64,000 nucleotides of DNA, taken from Patellaria atrata CBS 101060. Its lineage: Eukaryota; Ascomycota; Dothideomycetes; Patellariales; Patellariaceae. The notes beneath the pieces are model-generated. The model made no database searches. It had not been told where the DNA came from and saw nothing but the letters and a program-made list of their open reading frames with translations. Position numbers and translations under genes: made by a program. Below, piece after piece: positions 10,951 to 22,486 of this stretch. How positions within the stretch are numbered: position 1 is the first letter of the stretch; each line of letters starts with the position of its first letter. The stretch covers positions 74,918 to 138,917 of the forward strand of contig MU006095.1 of the NCBI GenBank assembly GCA_010093705.1, given 5' to 3'.

Positions 10951-13827
10951 CTTTCTTCCGCCTCTAAATGTTGGCTCTCACGGTTATCAGCCGCCCAAAA
11001 AAGATCGACTCCACGTTCCTAACTGCCGAACGACAGGTATGGAGTCACACCATCAAAATCGCGAACCAAACTCTCGGTCGAAGTTGGTGAATTACTGTTG
11101 GGTACTGAAAGATGTTCCCCGATACGGTGATAGACCAGTCGCCGCAAATGTTCTGCAAACACCAATATGGGGCCCCAAGTTTCAAAACAGCGAGTTGATT
11201 TTCATACAACTGTTGGTGGTCCGATCGTTCCAACGTTTCTGGTCTTCGATGTACGTTACAACCAGAGAGCTATCATGGAGTGTTAGAGGATGTTGTACGG
11301 TGATATTGAACATATCAATTACATGATAGGAAACCGAACGGCTCAGCGCTCACAACGAAATATTGGGAAGTCAGAAAGCAAGCTTGAGAACTTTAGTTCA
11401 ATATAGTAATACAAACAGCCTTATGGAACCCTAAGTTCAAGCATGTTGTAGCTTGTAACAAATGGTGTTGCAGGACTCAAAAGCGGAAGAAGCAATCACT
11501 ATGGTTTCATAAGAGCTGATATACATACCCATGACTGGATCCATATCACAGGTTTTGATAGTAAGTCAAACGGATAGTGTCGGAGATGACCTTGACACTT
11601 GAATATTTCTTCGAACGTATGTAAACTTGTGCGACTTGCGCATGCTCTTCGCAGTAATCCCAGAGAGCGTCCAAGGTTTTCGTTCTGCAATAAGGGTATC
11701 CGGACCTCGGGAATGGTTCGCTTTGGACGTACGAAGTTGTAATTATAGGTACAGAAGAAATGAACGACTGGTAGGAGAGACGGGAATCTACGTCGTCCTG
11801 AAGATAGTGGGAAAATCAGGAGCGTCAAGCTCAAGATTGCAAGGAATGGCAAGTAAGTGTACGTACTGTACGCTCGGTACCGTACCAGCAGTGTATATAT
11901 CACTGAGATAAGGGAAGACAAGAATAATGGAACTGGGAGAAAGAGGAGAAAGGACAGGCCGCAAAGGTCTGGAGTTGCTAGACGGGAAAGTTACTTTTCA
12001 TGGTGTGTGGTCGACTGGTCGGTGTAGCCTGGGGAGGCGTTCGCTCACGAATTTGACGACTCAAGGCGCTGAAGTCGATTGCATACTGCACAGACACGCC
12101 AGATGGAAGCGAACAAGCCCCCTTCTCATGGTTCTAAGGCCTTTCTGCTGGAGTCAGCTGGGATCTTTTATCATCTTTTCCTGCAGTGCGGTACGACTTT
12201 GCTGTAATCAGCTCGTTTAGCGGACTTCTGCGACGCATGGCGAATTGGCGGGGTGATGAAACAAACCAGAGGTCACTGTCAAGGCCAATCACATATCGTG
12301 ATGATGATGTCCCTTATTCATTTTCCTCGTCCACTTTTGCCAAACCTCCTTAAGCTCCTTAAACCTAGTTGTTTTGGATTGAGGGGCCGCTCTGCATAAA
12401 AGATATTCGCCTCCACCCTAAGCTCACTTTGGGTATCTTTAACTTCAATTTATGGTTAGTTATAAATTGGTCAATAATATAAAATAGTCAGGTAAGGTAG
12501 CTTTACCAGATCTTTGTTGTTATGGTAGACCATGAATTCCGCTACTTCACCTCGCCTCCAAAGCCAAAAGTTTGTATGACAGAACTTGGGTCGACAGTGA
12601 CATGTTGCCTCTCACGAGAACGGGATTCATCGCTGCACAAGTGTCCCGATGCCTCCGGTGTGCGTCGTGTGCCGTGAGACTCGAGAGCAGAAACGTCTCC
12701 TGTAATCTCGCATGTTGACTGGAGCACACGTGCCACGGTTCACCACAACGTTCTGTCTCTACCAACTTTTTAAGAGGACGGTGAGAATGTAATGCATGAC
12801 ATAGAAACTTTGTAAAGACTAGAAAGTAAATCCCCTACCTTATTAGTACCGTACCGGATGAAAATCGTCTCTTTTTTTTCACTTTCGATGTGGTTTCCAC
12901 CATTTCGTTCCTGAAACCTTGACATAGGTTGACGATGCTGCGGGTCTGTTACAAGGTACTACTACTATGCTGTACTGTACTGTGTTAACCCATGTGAATC
13001 GGAAAATATCTGTCGGGTGCGATTCTGCGACGCTGGGTTTAGGAAGTAAGCAGTGCGTAATTTCTTCGCCGGCTTTGCGGCTTTGCTACTTAGATTATCC
13101 TAGTGTTAATCATGACCCTCTCGTCACCGCTATGTCGTTTCATGCTGTACCTCTTAACAGAGACAAAATAGTTGATGATGGTATTGAAGGAAAGAAAAGA
13201 CTGTTAGGGTGCTTGTTTGATGACTTCAGTCTATCGCTGTAGTACTGTACAGGACATGTACAAGTACAGTGCAATCAAAACTTCCCGTGTCCTCGCCAAG
13301 ATTGTATGCAATACGAAAATCTTTATACGAATTTCATTAGGCAGTGTCACTCATCCATAGTAGTATCTTGATATACCGTGCGTACCGCGTTGACTTCTCC
13401 GCGTCTAGGGGATGCACCGATGTCGACTCTAGATTTACTGATATGCAAGTTTCGATATTGAGAGCTGAAAGCGATTCTGATGGATGGTAGAGCAAGTGAA
13501 GTGGAGGATAATTAGGTGTAATGTAAGATGAAGGGATAGCTAGAGAGGGATTGTCTAACAGGACGGGATAAGGTATAAATCCCTGGCGAAAGAGGGAGAC
13601 GCTCAAGACTCTATCTACAGTTCCCAATAAAGAAGAAGGATTCTCATTGACTACCTTAATACTAAATGCAGTGGAAGGGCAAACTACCTTATCACAGTCT
13701 TGACTCATCTAGTCAACTAGTTACTAAGCTTCATAATATGACTTCTTCTCGAGAGACTTCAGAGTCCACACCCTGTATCTTGTGTTCGACCTCATCGTAA
13801 AGACTATGGCATTCTAGCCCTTGGTCC
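10951..13827. other. 2.9-kb gene-poor stretch
   Basis: Lies upstream of the EGF-domain gene and downstream of the Arb2 gene. It contains only short, unconvincing frames; the longest is 123 codons on the minus strand at 13337-13708 and has no family I know. GTAC-rich palindromic runs occur around 11861-11887, 12958-12980 and 13242-13270. No RNA gene or element seen. Confidence 0.5.
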
Positions 13828-15466
13828 TTAGGTTTTCTTCACAAGTCCTGCTCTCTCAGCCAGATCCCTATCAACCATCACACCTGCGATTTCAATCTTC
13901 TCCTTCGTGTTGGTCTCCGTCAACATTGTGCCTGGAAAACCATCAACACATCCTGGAACGTCTTCGACAGCTGCATCATGTTCGTCCGACTTTTGCTTTG
14001 ATCCATCTCCTTGCACTTCATGGACGTTACCCTTCGTCAAACTATTATCTTCGATAACCTCTAAGGGTGCGCGCTCCTCCAGTTCTGTCGCTTCCTCCAA
14101 TCGAGGCTCCGGGATGGTATCGGGAGCATGAGCTTCTACACGGTTCTCCATATACCTCTTCTCGCGCTCCGCTGTAACTTCTGGCGCAACTGCGAATTGC
14201 GGGTTGTGCCATTCGTCTCCTCCGCGTTCAACTTGTTCAAAGAAATCCAGTATATCGCCTTGAATTGTATGAAAGATGTTCTCGATATAAGTAGGTTCAC
14301 CGCCGCTGAAGTAAGGACAGACCGCTCGTCCAGTGAGGTCAAGATCAGCTAAGTCCAAATCCACATCATCGAGATCAAAACGGGGCTTTTCGCCATCTTT
14401 TGCGTTATTCTTCTTTTCCGCGCGATAACCACGAACAACATTTACAACAGTGTTTGCGGGAAAGTCAGAAGTGACCCAAGCTCGAGCACGGCGGCCTAGA
14501 AAGTTTACTAGACCCGGATGGTTGAAGGCACCGACGTTTGTAAAAGGCTGAGTAAATGCCACAGCAGTTAGCTGTTGCCCAATCTCATCGTCTTCCCCAG
14601 TAGTCAGTGAAAGCACAACTTAACAAATCATTTCTACTCACAATACTTTGAAGCAACACCAAGGAAGTTATCTGCTCCGTCATTTAGGCCGACAACGTAG
14701 AGTTGCGCATCCTTATTCACATAATCAGGGTTATTGATGACCCTTTGGAATACGCTGCGAATATGCTCTGATGGGCTTGTATGTCCAGGGATGTTGTTGA
14801 GATTATCATGTTGCATATCGGATGGATGATATCGACTGGGCAATCGCTTGCAATGCCATGATAGATGTGTCATTGCTGCGTTGGCTTTGTAGGAGAAGAC
14901 GAGCATGCCCGGGTTTAGGATAACAAAGCCGGGTGGGCCTTCTTGATCCGCGAGACGAGAATTGACATTCTTTATAAATCGGACAAGTGTGCCTCCTTCA
15001 AGACCCCCTTCTCGCTGCAGATATCGGTGCGACGTAATTCCTAGGTCTTGGTAGCTATGGTTGATGATCACTATAACGCGTTTCTTTGACTTCAACTCAT
15101 CATTTGGCGTGATCATAATGGGGAGATGAGGCTTATTGCGAGGTTTGTCAGTAGTCTCTTGAGGAAGATACAGCTCTTGTAATCCGGCTTCTTTCAACCG
15201 CTTGTTGACTTCTGCGCGAACGCAAATATGAAAGGCTTCCCGATTCAATTCATTGGTCCGCTCGTCAGTACAAATGCGGAACACATAGCCTTCTTTCGGA
15301 TTCTTGATTTGTCGAATTTGGCTTTTAGCGTTCACAAAGTATCTCGAGTAAACCGTTAGTAGACGCCTCAGTCTTGTACCATCACATAGTAGACATACCC
15401 AAGGCCCTCGAAAGTATCAGGGAATACGAGGTTCCTTGGAAGCCCCGATAGATGTCGACGGTACAT
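13828..15466 (-). CDS. Arb2-domain protein
   Basis: Three exons: 15466-15399, 15342-14642 and 14591-13828; exon sum 1,533 nt, 510 residues. The N-terminus MYRRHLSGLPRN, then FPDTFEGLG|YFVNAKSQIRQI, is typical of fungal Arb2-domain proteins. Later come KKRVIVIINHSYQDLGI, a glycine-rich turn GGLEGGTLVRFI, PGFVILNPGMLVFSYKANAAMT and LYVVGLNDGADNFLG, together an alpha/beta-hydrolase-like fold. The last 150 residues are acidic and disordered. In Schizosaccharomyces pombe, Arb2 is part of an Argonaute siRNA chaperone complex, and the same domain is found at the C-terminus of Hda1-type deacetylases. Whether this stand-alone protein acts in RNA silencing or chromatin here is not shown by the sequence. 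I recognise the family firmly but the function only loosely. Confidence 0.82.
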
Positions 15467-16018
15467 CTTGCCCGCTACCTTTAGATGTATCCTGTGGTAG
15501 CGGAGATGGAAGATCAGAGGAGTACTGTGGAGAAGCTCGGCTAGAAGCAAAAGAGCGTTGCAAAGAAAATTCACGAAAAGAGTGAGGCGAGAAGAAAAGC
15601 AGCAAAGATATAGGACATGACGTCCGAACTGAGATCGTTGCGCGTTTGTTGATGTGTGTCACAATTAGGGTAGGTGCAGTCGAGGTGACCGATTTCGTAC
15701 GGCAAACGCGAATGACAACTCCCTCGTGAACGTAAAGGACGGTTCTCTAAGATACTTGACTTGTAGGTTCGGAATAGGACTCTAAGAGCCCTTTCCAAGC
15801 ATTCCTTATAACACATTGCCACCAAAGAGTCTTTAAAATGACCTACGTCCCAAGGAGAATGGAATATGCGCTCCTACACTAGGATAATAATAATAATCCT
15901 TTGATTGTACATTTCTACGTGAGCTTGAATCAGAGTATAATGAACGCCACCCAATGCTTCTGTGAATTGCACGGTTGATCTTCCGCTTTTCAAGTCCCAG
16001 ATGTAATCTGAAATATGA
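15467..16018. other. Intergenic: Arb2 gene promoter
   Basis: About 550 bp between the stop of the uS14m gene and the start of the Arb2 gene, both on the minus strand. It should carry the Arb2 gene promoter. A short minus-strand frame here is only the read-through of the leader. No other feature seen. Confidence 0.5.
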
Positions 16019-16543
16019 CTACCAACTAGCCTTCTTCACACCAGGTATATTGCCGGCTAAAGCATTGATTCTAAATTGATACTAAGTTGACCGTCCGTTA
16101 GTAAATGCTTACTTTGGGGTAGTAAAAAGACATTTGGAGGTACTGCAGGAGAAATATGTTTGGATGAATATGACATACCCGTCCCATATTGAAATCTGAC
16201 ATTATACCTCGTCCCTTTCCACCCATTATGCAACGGTTCTTTATCTGGGTGGATCGCGTGTAGCAGTGCATCTGCGTTAGTTGTAGTTGCGCTTGAGCAC
16301 GAGCTCTCTGAGATAGGGATGTGTTTCGGATGATGTATCTTAAAGCTTGCCTACGCAAACAGTTAGTATCAATCCAATCACGTATGCAACCCTGTAGATG
16401 GGTATGTTCTCAAATAGACATAGTCGGATAGCTTACCGTTCTGCTTCATGTTCAGCGAAGACTTTCCGTTTCGTGTGATCGCGAATATTGCGAACGTTGA
16501 CAAAGCATCCTAAGTCAAGCTTCTTCGCTCGGAATTGAGCCAT
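16019..16543 (-). CDS. MRP2: Mitochondrial small-subunit ribosomal protein uS14m
   Basis: Component of the mitochondrial ribosome head. Three exons: 16543-16437, 16350-16179 and 16081-16019. They read MAQFRAKKLDLGCFVNVRN, then RQALRYIIRNTSL, LQLTQMHCYTRSTQIKNRC and IMGGKGRGIMSDFNMGR, and end in YQFRINALAGNIPGVKKASW. The S14 signature (the RCxxxGKGRG block and the basic, tryptophan-ending tail) is complete. The product is 113 residues, the normal size. The last exon is only 63 nt and the 97-nt intron before it contains misleading open frame. The gene is divergent from the UFL1-like gene on the plus strand with a short shared promoter. Confidence 0.93.
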
Positions 16544-16792
16544 GACGAGAAAGACGGCGATAGATTCGTTCTTCAATGAGATGCCCGATGTTGGACAACA
16601 ACTGTTCTCCCCTAACGGAGGAGAGGTTCAAAAGCCATAGATGCCAAGCTAGTTCTGAAGAATAGCAATTTTTACCGAAACAACGACAAACGACTCCAAT
16701 TTCGACCTTATTTTCTACTTCTACGGCATGAGTGAACTATTACATCGTTCAAACATCTCCGTACTCGCTGATCGACGTATGCTTAAATACCG
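16544..16792. promoter_or_regulatory. Divergent promoter, uS14m / UFL1-like
   Basis: About 250 bp between the starts of two outward-facing genes. It may also contain an upstream exon of the UFL1-like gene: an ATG at 16728 opens a frame of about 50 codons that I could not join in phase. No sequence element stands out. Confidence 0.4.
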
Positions 16793-19162
16793 ATGGGTTC
16801 CATCTTTCTTCCGGGAGACATTAGACAAATCATTCAGGATTTTCCCCCAAACTCTGCTCAACAGCAGAGTGATACCCTAATTCCGAGTACCACTGGCGAT
16901 TATTTACTAAAGTCGAATCAGATTAAGGATATTATTCGATCCGTCATTGACAATGGTACAATGATTGCTGATTGTTGGACTACGACTTCATTCTAAGCTT
17001 GCAACAGGCACCGACTTAATTCCCTTACAAACTCTTTTACTCCAAATCACCGTTGGTGAGAATGATCTTAAGGATGTATTATCTCAGATGACATCTGAGG
17101 TCATTTGGAACTTCAACAATGATCACATTTACCCACGGTATGATTTTCCTCGTCATGTAGTGTGTTTTCCCCAGACGTACAAGTCGTAAGATATGCTTTA
17201 CGCCACCGGGATTGTCTATCCTTTGGTCTATAGACTATATGTGAAGTGGTTCTATACTGCTAGCACACATAATGTGGTCTCAGACGATTACAGCATCAAT
17301 TGTGTTTAAGTTGAATATCATTAGTTTGCTAAAGTGCTCTACTGATCAAGGAAAATACGTCAGTACCCTGCGCCTGGAGCTACTGAAGTTTTTCCAAAAA
17401 GCGGTCTCTGAGGCTTTGGTGCCAATCCGGCGGTTTTGTATGCAAAAGAACATATCTCCAGCCTCTCTCCAGGAGCTAGTCCATGAAATCAATGATTCAT
17501 CTATGGGTAATGACATTCTTCACGTTACCGAAAGATATGGTGGCTCTCCAAATGAAACTTATGTTTATACAACTTTGTACTGGGAAACGATTAAATGTAG
17601 GATCGTGAATGAACTCCAGAACGCTCTTGAGAGTATCGAGTGAGTCGTTCCGATGCTCTTGGACATAACCTGCTGATGCTCCAATAGAGAAACTACCCTC
17701 ACTTGCAAATTACTTCCCGGTAATCCACCATTGGAGTTCATAAAGGCCATTATTACCAGCATAGAAAATTTCTCAGAGAGATACCGCGGACGATTGAATT
17801 TTCGAAGTAATCGTGTCGAGTTTACACCGATGGATACCTTGAAGAAGAATGCCATGCAATCCATTGAGAATATCATTGACCGCCAAAATATGCTTAGTTA
17901 CGCTACCTATGACCACTGGATAAGTAACTTTCCGGAGATATACGGAAATGAAGACGAGTTGCGCAAATCTATGATGCAAAATGGTGATCGTATCATGTTC
18001 CTTGAGAACGGTGTGCTTGAAACTGCGTGGTTCGAGAATGATGTGGAGGAGAAAATAGAAGCGTTGAGAAGAAATAAATACGTTGAATTTCCAGTAAATC
18101 TCCACTAGACTAGAGCTAAATTTATCTCTGCTGATTGTTCTAATATAGGATGTAAGAGATGAGCATGTCTACTGGAATATCAAAGGTTCCGACTGCGAGT
18201 GCTTAAATGAGCTTCAAGTTGGTAGATTAAAATCGATATACGATAATGAAAGTCAACTGGTCCGCGTAAGCTACGAACTCAGCAACAACAAATTTTATCT
18301 AGTCGATCGCCGGTGGCTAGAGGAAGTTATAGACTTCGCCGGCGAACTTGCTAAAACTATAGCGCAAGCTGACTGGGATCGAGGGCAGATAAACAAGGAA
18401 GAGGTCAAATTCATTCCAGAAACCATTTTATTCGAACAACTCCGGACGAAGTATAACATCCGCGCTGTCAACCTTGTACGTTGCCTGCTCAAATCCGATG
18501 TTGGCGCTGCAGCAGCAAGTGCGTACCGTGAGCACGTGAACAAATTGACAAAAGAATCCGAGCAAGAATTTGCTTCCTTTTGGAGGGACAGTGTCTCCTT
18601 ACGAGTCCAACTTTACACAACTGGAGTAACAGCTATACCTGATGATAAGATGCAAACACAGTTCCGAGATTTGCTCGAAAACCACATCTCTAAGGAGCTT
18701 GTTACCGAGACCTTGGCGCGGGCGGAATCGAAACACTTACTTCAGTCAAGTATTGTCCGTAAAGATGTTCAAAAGCTCAGAGCCAGTCTGGATGAACATA
18801 GACCAATTATACCTGCCCTCGATAAGTTCGCCTCAAAACGGGGTGTTCCTGCAATAGCAGTGGAAGAGCTTGGAGTGAGGAAGAAGGAGATAACTCGTGA
18901 AAGGGTCGCTAAAATGAGGAACGATAAGGATCCACCACGTCTATTTCTTACATTGGTGGTGATACTGTGGGAGATTCATAATGCGGGGCTCATATATACC
19001 ACCGGTAAGTTTTCACCAAAACTCTTGAAATCGCTTCAACCAGTGATAGCTCCCGAGATGCTGGAGAAACTAGAGGTCCTCAAAGCAGCTGTCAAGGCCG
19101 GATCGGTCACCGATACTCAGAAACAAGAGATGAGAACACTAGCCCAAGATGCTTGTCTTTAA
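16793..19162 (+). CDS. UFL1-like protein (UFM1-protein E3 ligase family)
   Basis: Five exons (16793-16955, 17008-17137, 17325-17639, 17688-18093, 18149-19162) sum to 2,028 nt, 675 residues, with every junction GT..AG and in phase. The joined protein is collinear with metazoan/plant UFL1 as I remember it: GDYLLKSNQIKDIIRSV matches the GKEYITPAQISKEM strand-helix; NGGTDLIPLQ matches GGRVNIVDLQ; YVSTLRLELLKFFQ precedes an IRRFC/ELC block; then ETYVYTTLYWETIKCRI, VKFIPETILFEQL, EFASFWRDSVSL and the C-terminal KDPPRLFLTLVVILW. UFL1, with DDRGK1 and CDK5RAP3, attaches the ubiquitin-like UFM1 to ribosomal protein uL24 (RPL26) at the ER. The lysine-rich disordered insert of animal UFL1 is absent, which explains the shorter length. 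The 5' end is the weak point: the first helix of UFL1 is not found, and an exon upstream (ATG at 16728) may supply it. The 187-nt second intron is also less certain than the rest. Identity is judged by eye, not by search. Confidence 0.7.
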
Positions 19163-19371
19163 ATAGAGCTAGAATAGATCACTTACTCCAAGACAAGCAC
19201 TCCAATAAAAGGAAGGATCGATAACCTTTGACGGGATACTTTTCGACCTTATGTGCAATGAGAAAATAAACAGCCATAGCGAAAGACCCAAGATTAATGA
19301 ACATAATATCGTCCAAGAGACACACCCACGCTGCATATCTCCACTGATATGACTTTGGCAGTCCCTTAAGC

Positions 19372-20043
19372 TCACATCAACTCCGCGGGCGACATGACTC
19401 CACCACCCTCCACCGTCCCCTCTCCCAACTGTCTACATAGGTTCCTGTCTTCTTCTCCCATCCCCCCCGCCTCCAGGATCTCCATAATAACGTCAGTCTT
19501 CGCGATCACGTACTCATCAATCGTGATCCCCCTCTTAGCTAGCTCAAACTTAACCTGCGCATATTTCTCCCTCAATTCCTCCCTCTCCCTCAACACATCC
19601 CTCACGATTCTGTTATTCCGCTCACCGATACTGCCTTCCAGGATGACGTATATATTTCTCCGCGGGTACCTTAGAGGCCGGTTCCATCGGAACGCCATGC
19701 GATCGGGTACGCCAAGGGATCCTTTACGCTCGTAGCCGGCGGTCATGAAGGCGTCGACGGCCGCGTCGAAATTCTCAGACGTGACGATCACGTTAATGTC
19801 GATGATGGGTTTGGCTGCGAGGTTGGGAACGGCGGTGCTGCCGATGTGGAGGATCTCGATGTAGGGGACGTGGGTGAGGATGAGTTCGATTTCGCTCTTG
19901 ATGTGGAGGAAGAAGGTGGGCCAGAAGTTTAGATAGGGGACCACTTCGACGAGGGACATGGTGGAGTTTGGAGAGGATCGGGTAGATGGGCTTGGAACAG
20001 TATCGATGTCAGGACTTTTCGAACTCCTAAGTCGTATGTGCAA
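19372..20043 (-). CDS. GrpB-family (UPF0157) nucleotidyltransferase-fold protein
   Basis: Single exon, 223 residues. The core reads EIELILTHVPYIEILHIGSTAVPNLAAKPIIDI, shown here as EILHIGSTAVPNLAAKPIID, the hallmark of the GrpB/UPF0157 family, which has a nucleotidyltransferase-like fold. Further family features are the strand-turn RMAFRWNRPLRYPRRNIYV and the helical block REREELREKYAQVKFELAKR. The cellular role of fungal members is unknown. The first 28 residues are Ser/Pro-rich and the start could instead be MSLVEVVPYL. It converges with the UFL1-like gene; the two stops are about 210 bp apart. Confidence 0.85.
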   Translation of the reverse strand: MHIRLRSSKSPDIDTVPSPSTRSSPNSTMSLVEVVPYLNFWPTFFLHIKSEIELILTHVPYIEILHIGSTAVPNLAAKPIIDINVIVTSENFDAAVDAFMTAGYERKGSLGVPDRMAFRWNRPLRYPRRNIYVILEGSIGERNNRIVRDVLREREELREKYAQVKFELAKRGITIDEYVIAKTDVIMEILEAGGMGEEDRNLCRQLGEGTVEGGGVMSPAELM

Positions 20044-20946
20044 TGCTCTTAGTCGTAGGTTATGGAAATAGGTTGCTTAGGTTGTGGAGATATCTCGATC
20101 AGTTGGAAAGTGTAACAGGTTGTATTAGTGGCAGGGGCTTATTTTGTATCAGTATGCGCTGCTTCTGCTTACCTACTGCAGCCTGTTGTTTGCCATTATG
20201 GCAAAATTGATGAGGTCCCCGTTGTTTGTTCGGAAGGCGACGCTCGTGATACACATAGTTGGACATTGTGACCTCTCAATTTCGAGGGAGGTATATCCCC
20301 ATAAAGGGGAAAGAGCAATGAGACGTTGGTCCTGAAATATGACTTGACTCTACAGTATATCACATAATGGAAGGGGTTATTTGCTCCACTCCTATCAAAA
20401 CTATATATATCCTTTACGGGACTGTTATTGGAGTTGTTTACGTCATCCGCGTCATATAGATCGTCAGCCTACCCGCTGCGCACAAGAAAGAAACCTCACC
20501 AGAAAAAAAATGCAAAAGAAGAGCCCCAAAGGCTCCCAGAAACCAGGGGAACTGATTTGCTGTGACGAATATCCACGGTGGTCTTTCCCGATTCCGTTTC
20601 CTTAAACTTATATGAGAGTCCTTAGGCAGCCCACAACCGGGGGATGAACCCTCATACCAGTTGCAACGCAGGAGGTTGATCTAAGCAAGTACCGCGTACT
20701 ACGTACTAAACGGGCATGTTATTCGGAAGAAGGCCGGGTGATTTGGAAATTATAAGGTGCAAGTGCAGACGCGGAATTGGAAAGGTGCGGTTGCGTTAGA
20801 ATCAAGTTTGTTTTATTTTGAGCATATTCGTGGGCACACTTTTAAGTGAAGAATGGGAGAAAAACGTGACTTTGGCCAAGAGTGAGAGTTGTGGAAGGGA
20901 GGACGGGAGAATCACTCTGATTGGACTTGGCACTCTATACTCGAAC
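20044..20946. other. Intergenic, upstream of GrpB-family gene
   Basis: About 0.9 kb, with no convincing gene. A GTAC-rich run lies near 20690-20710. The stretch leads directly into the minisatellite. Confidence 0.45.
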
Positions 20947-21235
20947 TGTAAGGTATACTGCTGCTGTAAGGTATACTGCTGCTGTAAGGTATACTGCTGC
21001 TGTAAGGTATACTGCTGCTGTAAGGTATACTGCTGCTGTANNNNNNNNNNNNNNNNNNNNNNNNNNNNNNNNNNNNNNNNNNNNNNNNNNNNNNNNNNNN
21101 NNNNNNNNNNNNNNNNNNNNNNNNNNNNNNNNNNNNNNNNCTGTAAGGTATACTGCTGCTGTAAGGTATACTGCTGCTGTAAGGTATACTGCTGCTGTAA
21201 GGTATACTGCTGCTGTAAGGTATACTGCTGCTGTA
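20947..21235. repeat. 18-bp minisatellite
   Basis: Perfect tandem copies of TGTAAGGTATACTGCTGC. About 5.2 copies are visible left of the N run and about 5.2 right of it, all identical. The unit contains the palindrome GTATAC. Because 18 is a multiple of three, open frames run through it on both strands (Cys-Lys-Val-Tyr-Cys-Cys on one), but nothing around it is coding. Confidence 0.95.
21041..21140. other. Assembly gap (100 N) inside the minisatellite
   Basis: Exactly 100 N, the usual placeholder for a gap of unknown size. Both edges are in the same repeat, so the array probably collapsed in assembly and its real copy number is unknown. Confidence 0.97.
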
Positions 21236-21679
21236 TTGTACGCGCAAATGGACTGAGTAAAACGACTTTCCTGTACGGATTGACATTATCCTACAAGATG
21301 ACTTACCCATATCAATCGACGAGATTGTTTAAGACGAGTCTACTTGTACGAATTCTCAAACTATTATAAGGGAAGAGCAGGATCCAATGGGACAGCGACT
21401 GTATGGTAAGATAGAAGTATATGACACAGCAAGGGGGCAGACAGCAATCATTTATCACCAATTACTCAATGTAAGATCCGTAGAAGGGAGCAACAGGCAT
21501 ATGGGGCGTAGGTGAGATAGGAAAGATATTGATTACTATATAGAATCGTTGTAACAGATCATGTCACAATATGCGTAGGATAGCTTGAGGTGATATAGTA
21601 CCCCAGAAAGGGCACAGTAGGACTCAAATAGACGCCATGGTACTGAGAAGGGCAAAAGAATGGTAATATACTACTGTAA
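21236..21679. other. Intergenic, 3' of DUF1330-like gene
   Basis: About 440 bp between the minisatellite and the stop of the next gene. I see nothing in it. Confidence 0.45.
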
Positions 21680-22486
21680 TCAAAGCCTTGCTTTAGCGTC
21701 CTGCTCTAAGGCAATCTCAATTGTGCACAAGATCAATGTGTCTCTCAATGCTGGAACTCTGAATCGATGATTAACTTCCTGGTAGTCATCGCTAGCGGCC
21801 ATGTCTGCGAAATGCCATATACTCGGATAGTGCGCGAGCGCAACTTCGTCCCATAGAGTTTCATCATCCAAACTTTGATCCTGATTGGAGGTCCTCTTCC
21901 TCCCATTAACTTCTACGACAGTGCCCACAATTTTGGCATTCCCTCCGCGCTTGACACCAATAGACTCCGCAAACGCCTTACCATATTGTATATATGACTC
22001 CTTCATGTTGGGCTTGAACGACAAGAGATTGAGCATAGACACCGGACTAGCACCTTCTTGCTGACTGAAGTTTTCCATCCACTCCCGTAATTCCTCTGTA
22101 AGCTCTAGGTTTTGCGCAGAATTTGCGATTCGGGGTTTCTGAAGAGCACCGGTCAACGGAGGTACGCGATCTTTGCTCATGTGTAACAGTTCTTGATTCC
22201 TTTCCCGGAATCCGCCAATGAGTCTGCTCGGTATACCTGCGCTTACGCTCCATTGCTTCCGGACGAGTTTTCGGAGAGACTTTGGTAGAGGTGACTGTGA
22301 AGCGAGTATGAGAAGGAGGTCCCATTGTTCATTGAGAAGCACGGAAGTGGAAAGTGTGGTGGGACGTATGATCCAACGGATCACTTTTGAGATGACAAGA
22401 GGAGTGACCTGCGTCGTGCGAAGAGCTGTTTGAAATGCAGAAATGGGAACATTGAGAGAAAGGAGATGTATGTTGCAGACTGGCAT
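21680..22486 (-). CDS. DUF1330-like dimeric alpha/beta-barrel protein
   Basis: Single exon, 268 residues. The C-terminal 150 residues carry the recognisable part: EGASPVSMLNLLSFKPN, then YIQYGKAFAESIGVKRGGNAKIVG, and a closing block WDEVALAHYPSIWHFADMAASDDYQEV. This pattern of strand, helix, strand and a final aspartate/tyrosine-rich helix is the DUF1330 member of the ferredoxin-like dimeric barrels. The N-terminal 110 residues have no family I know. No catalytic residues can be assigned and the function is unknown. It is divergent from COQ4, about 520 bp away. Confidence 0.7.
   Translation of the reverse strand: MPVCNIHLLSLNVPISAFQTALRTTQVTPLVISKVIRWIIRPTTLSTSVLLNEQWDLLLILASQSPLPKSLRKLVRKQWSVSAGIPSRLIGGFRERNQELLHMSKDRVPPLTGALQKPRIANSAQNLELTEELREWMENFSQQEGASPVSMLNLLSFKPNMKESYIQYGKAFAESIGVKRGGNAKIVGTVVEVNGRKRTSNQDQSLDDETLWDEVALAHYPSIWHFADMAASDDYQEVNHRFRVPALRDTLILCTIEIALEQDAKARL

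Noticed and set aside
13337-13708. 123-codon frame on the minus strand
   Set aside because: No family, no splice context, ordinary chance length for this base composition.
20947-21235. Possible CRISPR-like array
   Set aside because: Units are directly abutting with no spacers, and the genome is eukaryotic.
20912-21369. Cysteine-rich open frames on both strands through the tandem repeat
   Set aside because: They arise only because the repeat unit is 18 bp and are interrupted by the N run; no flanking coding signal.
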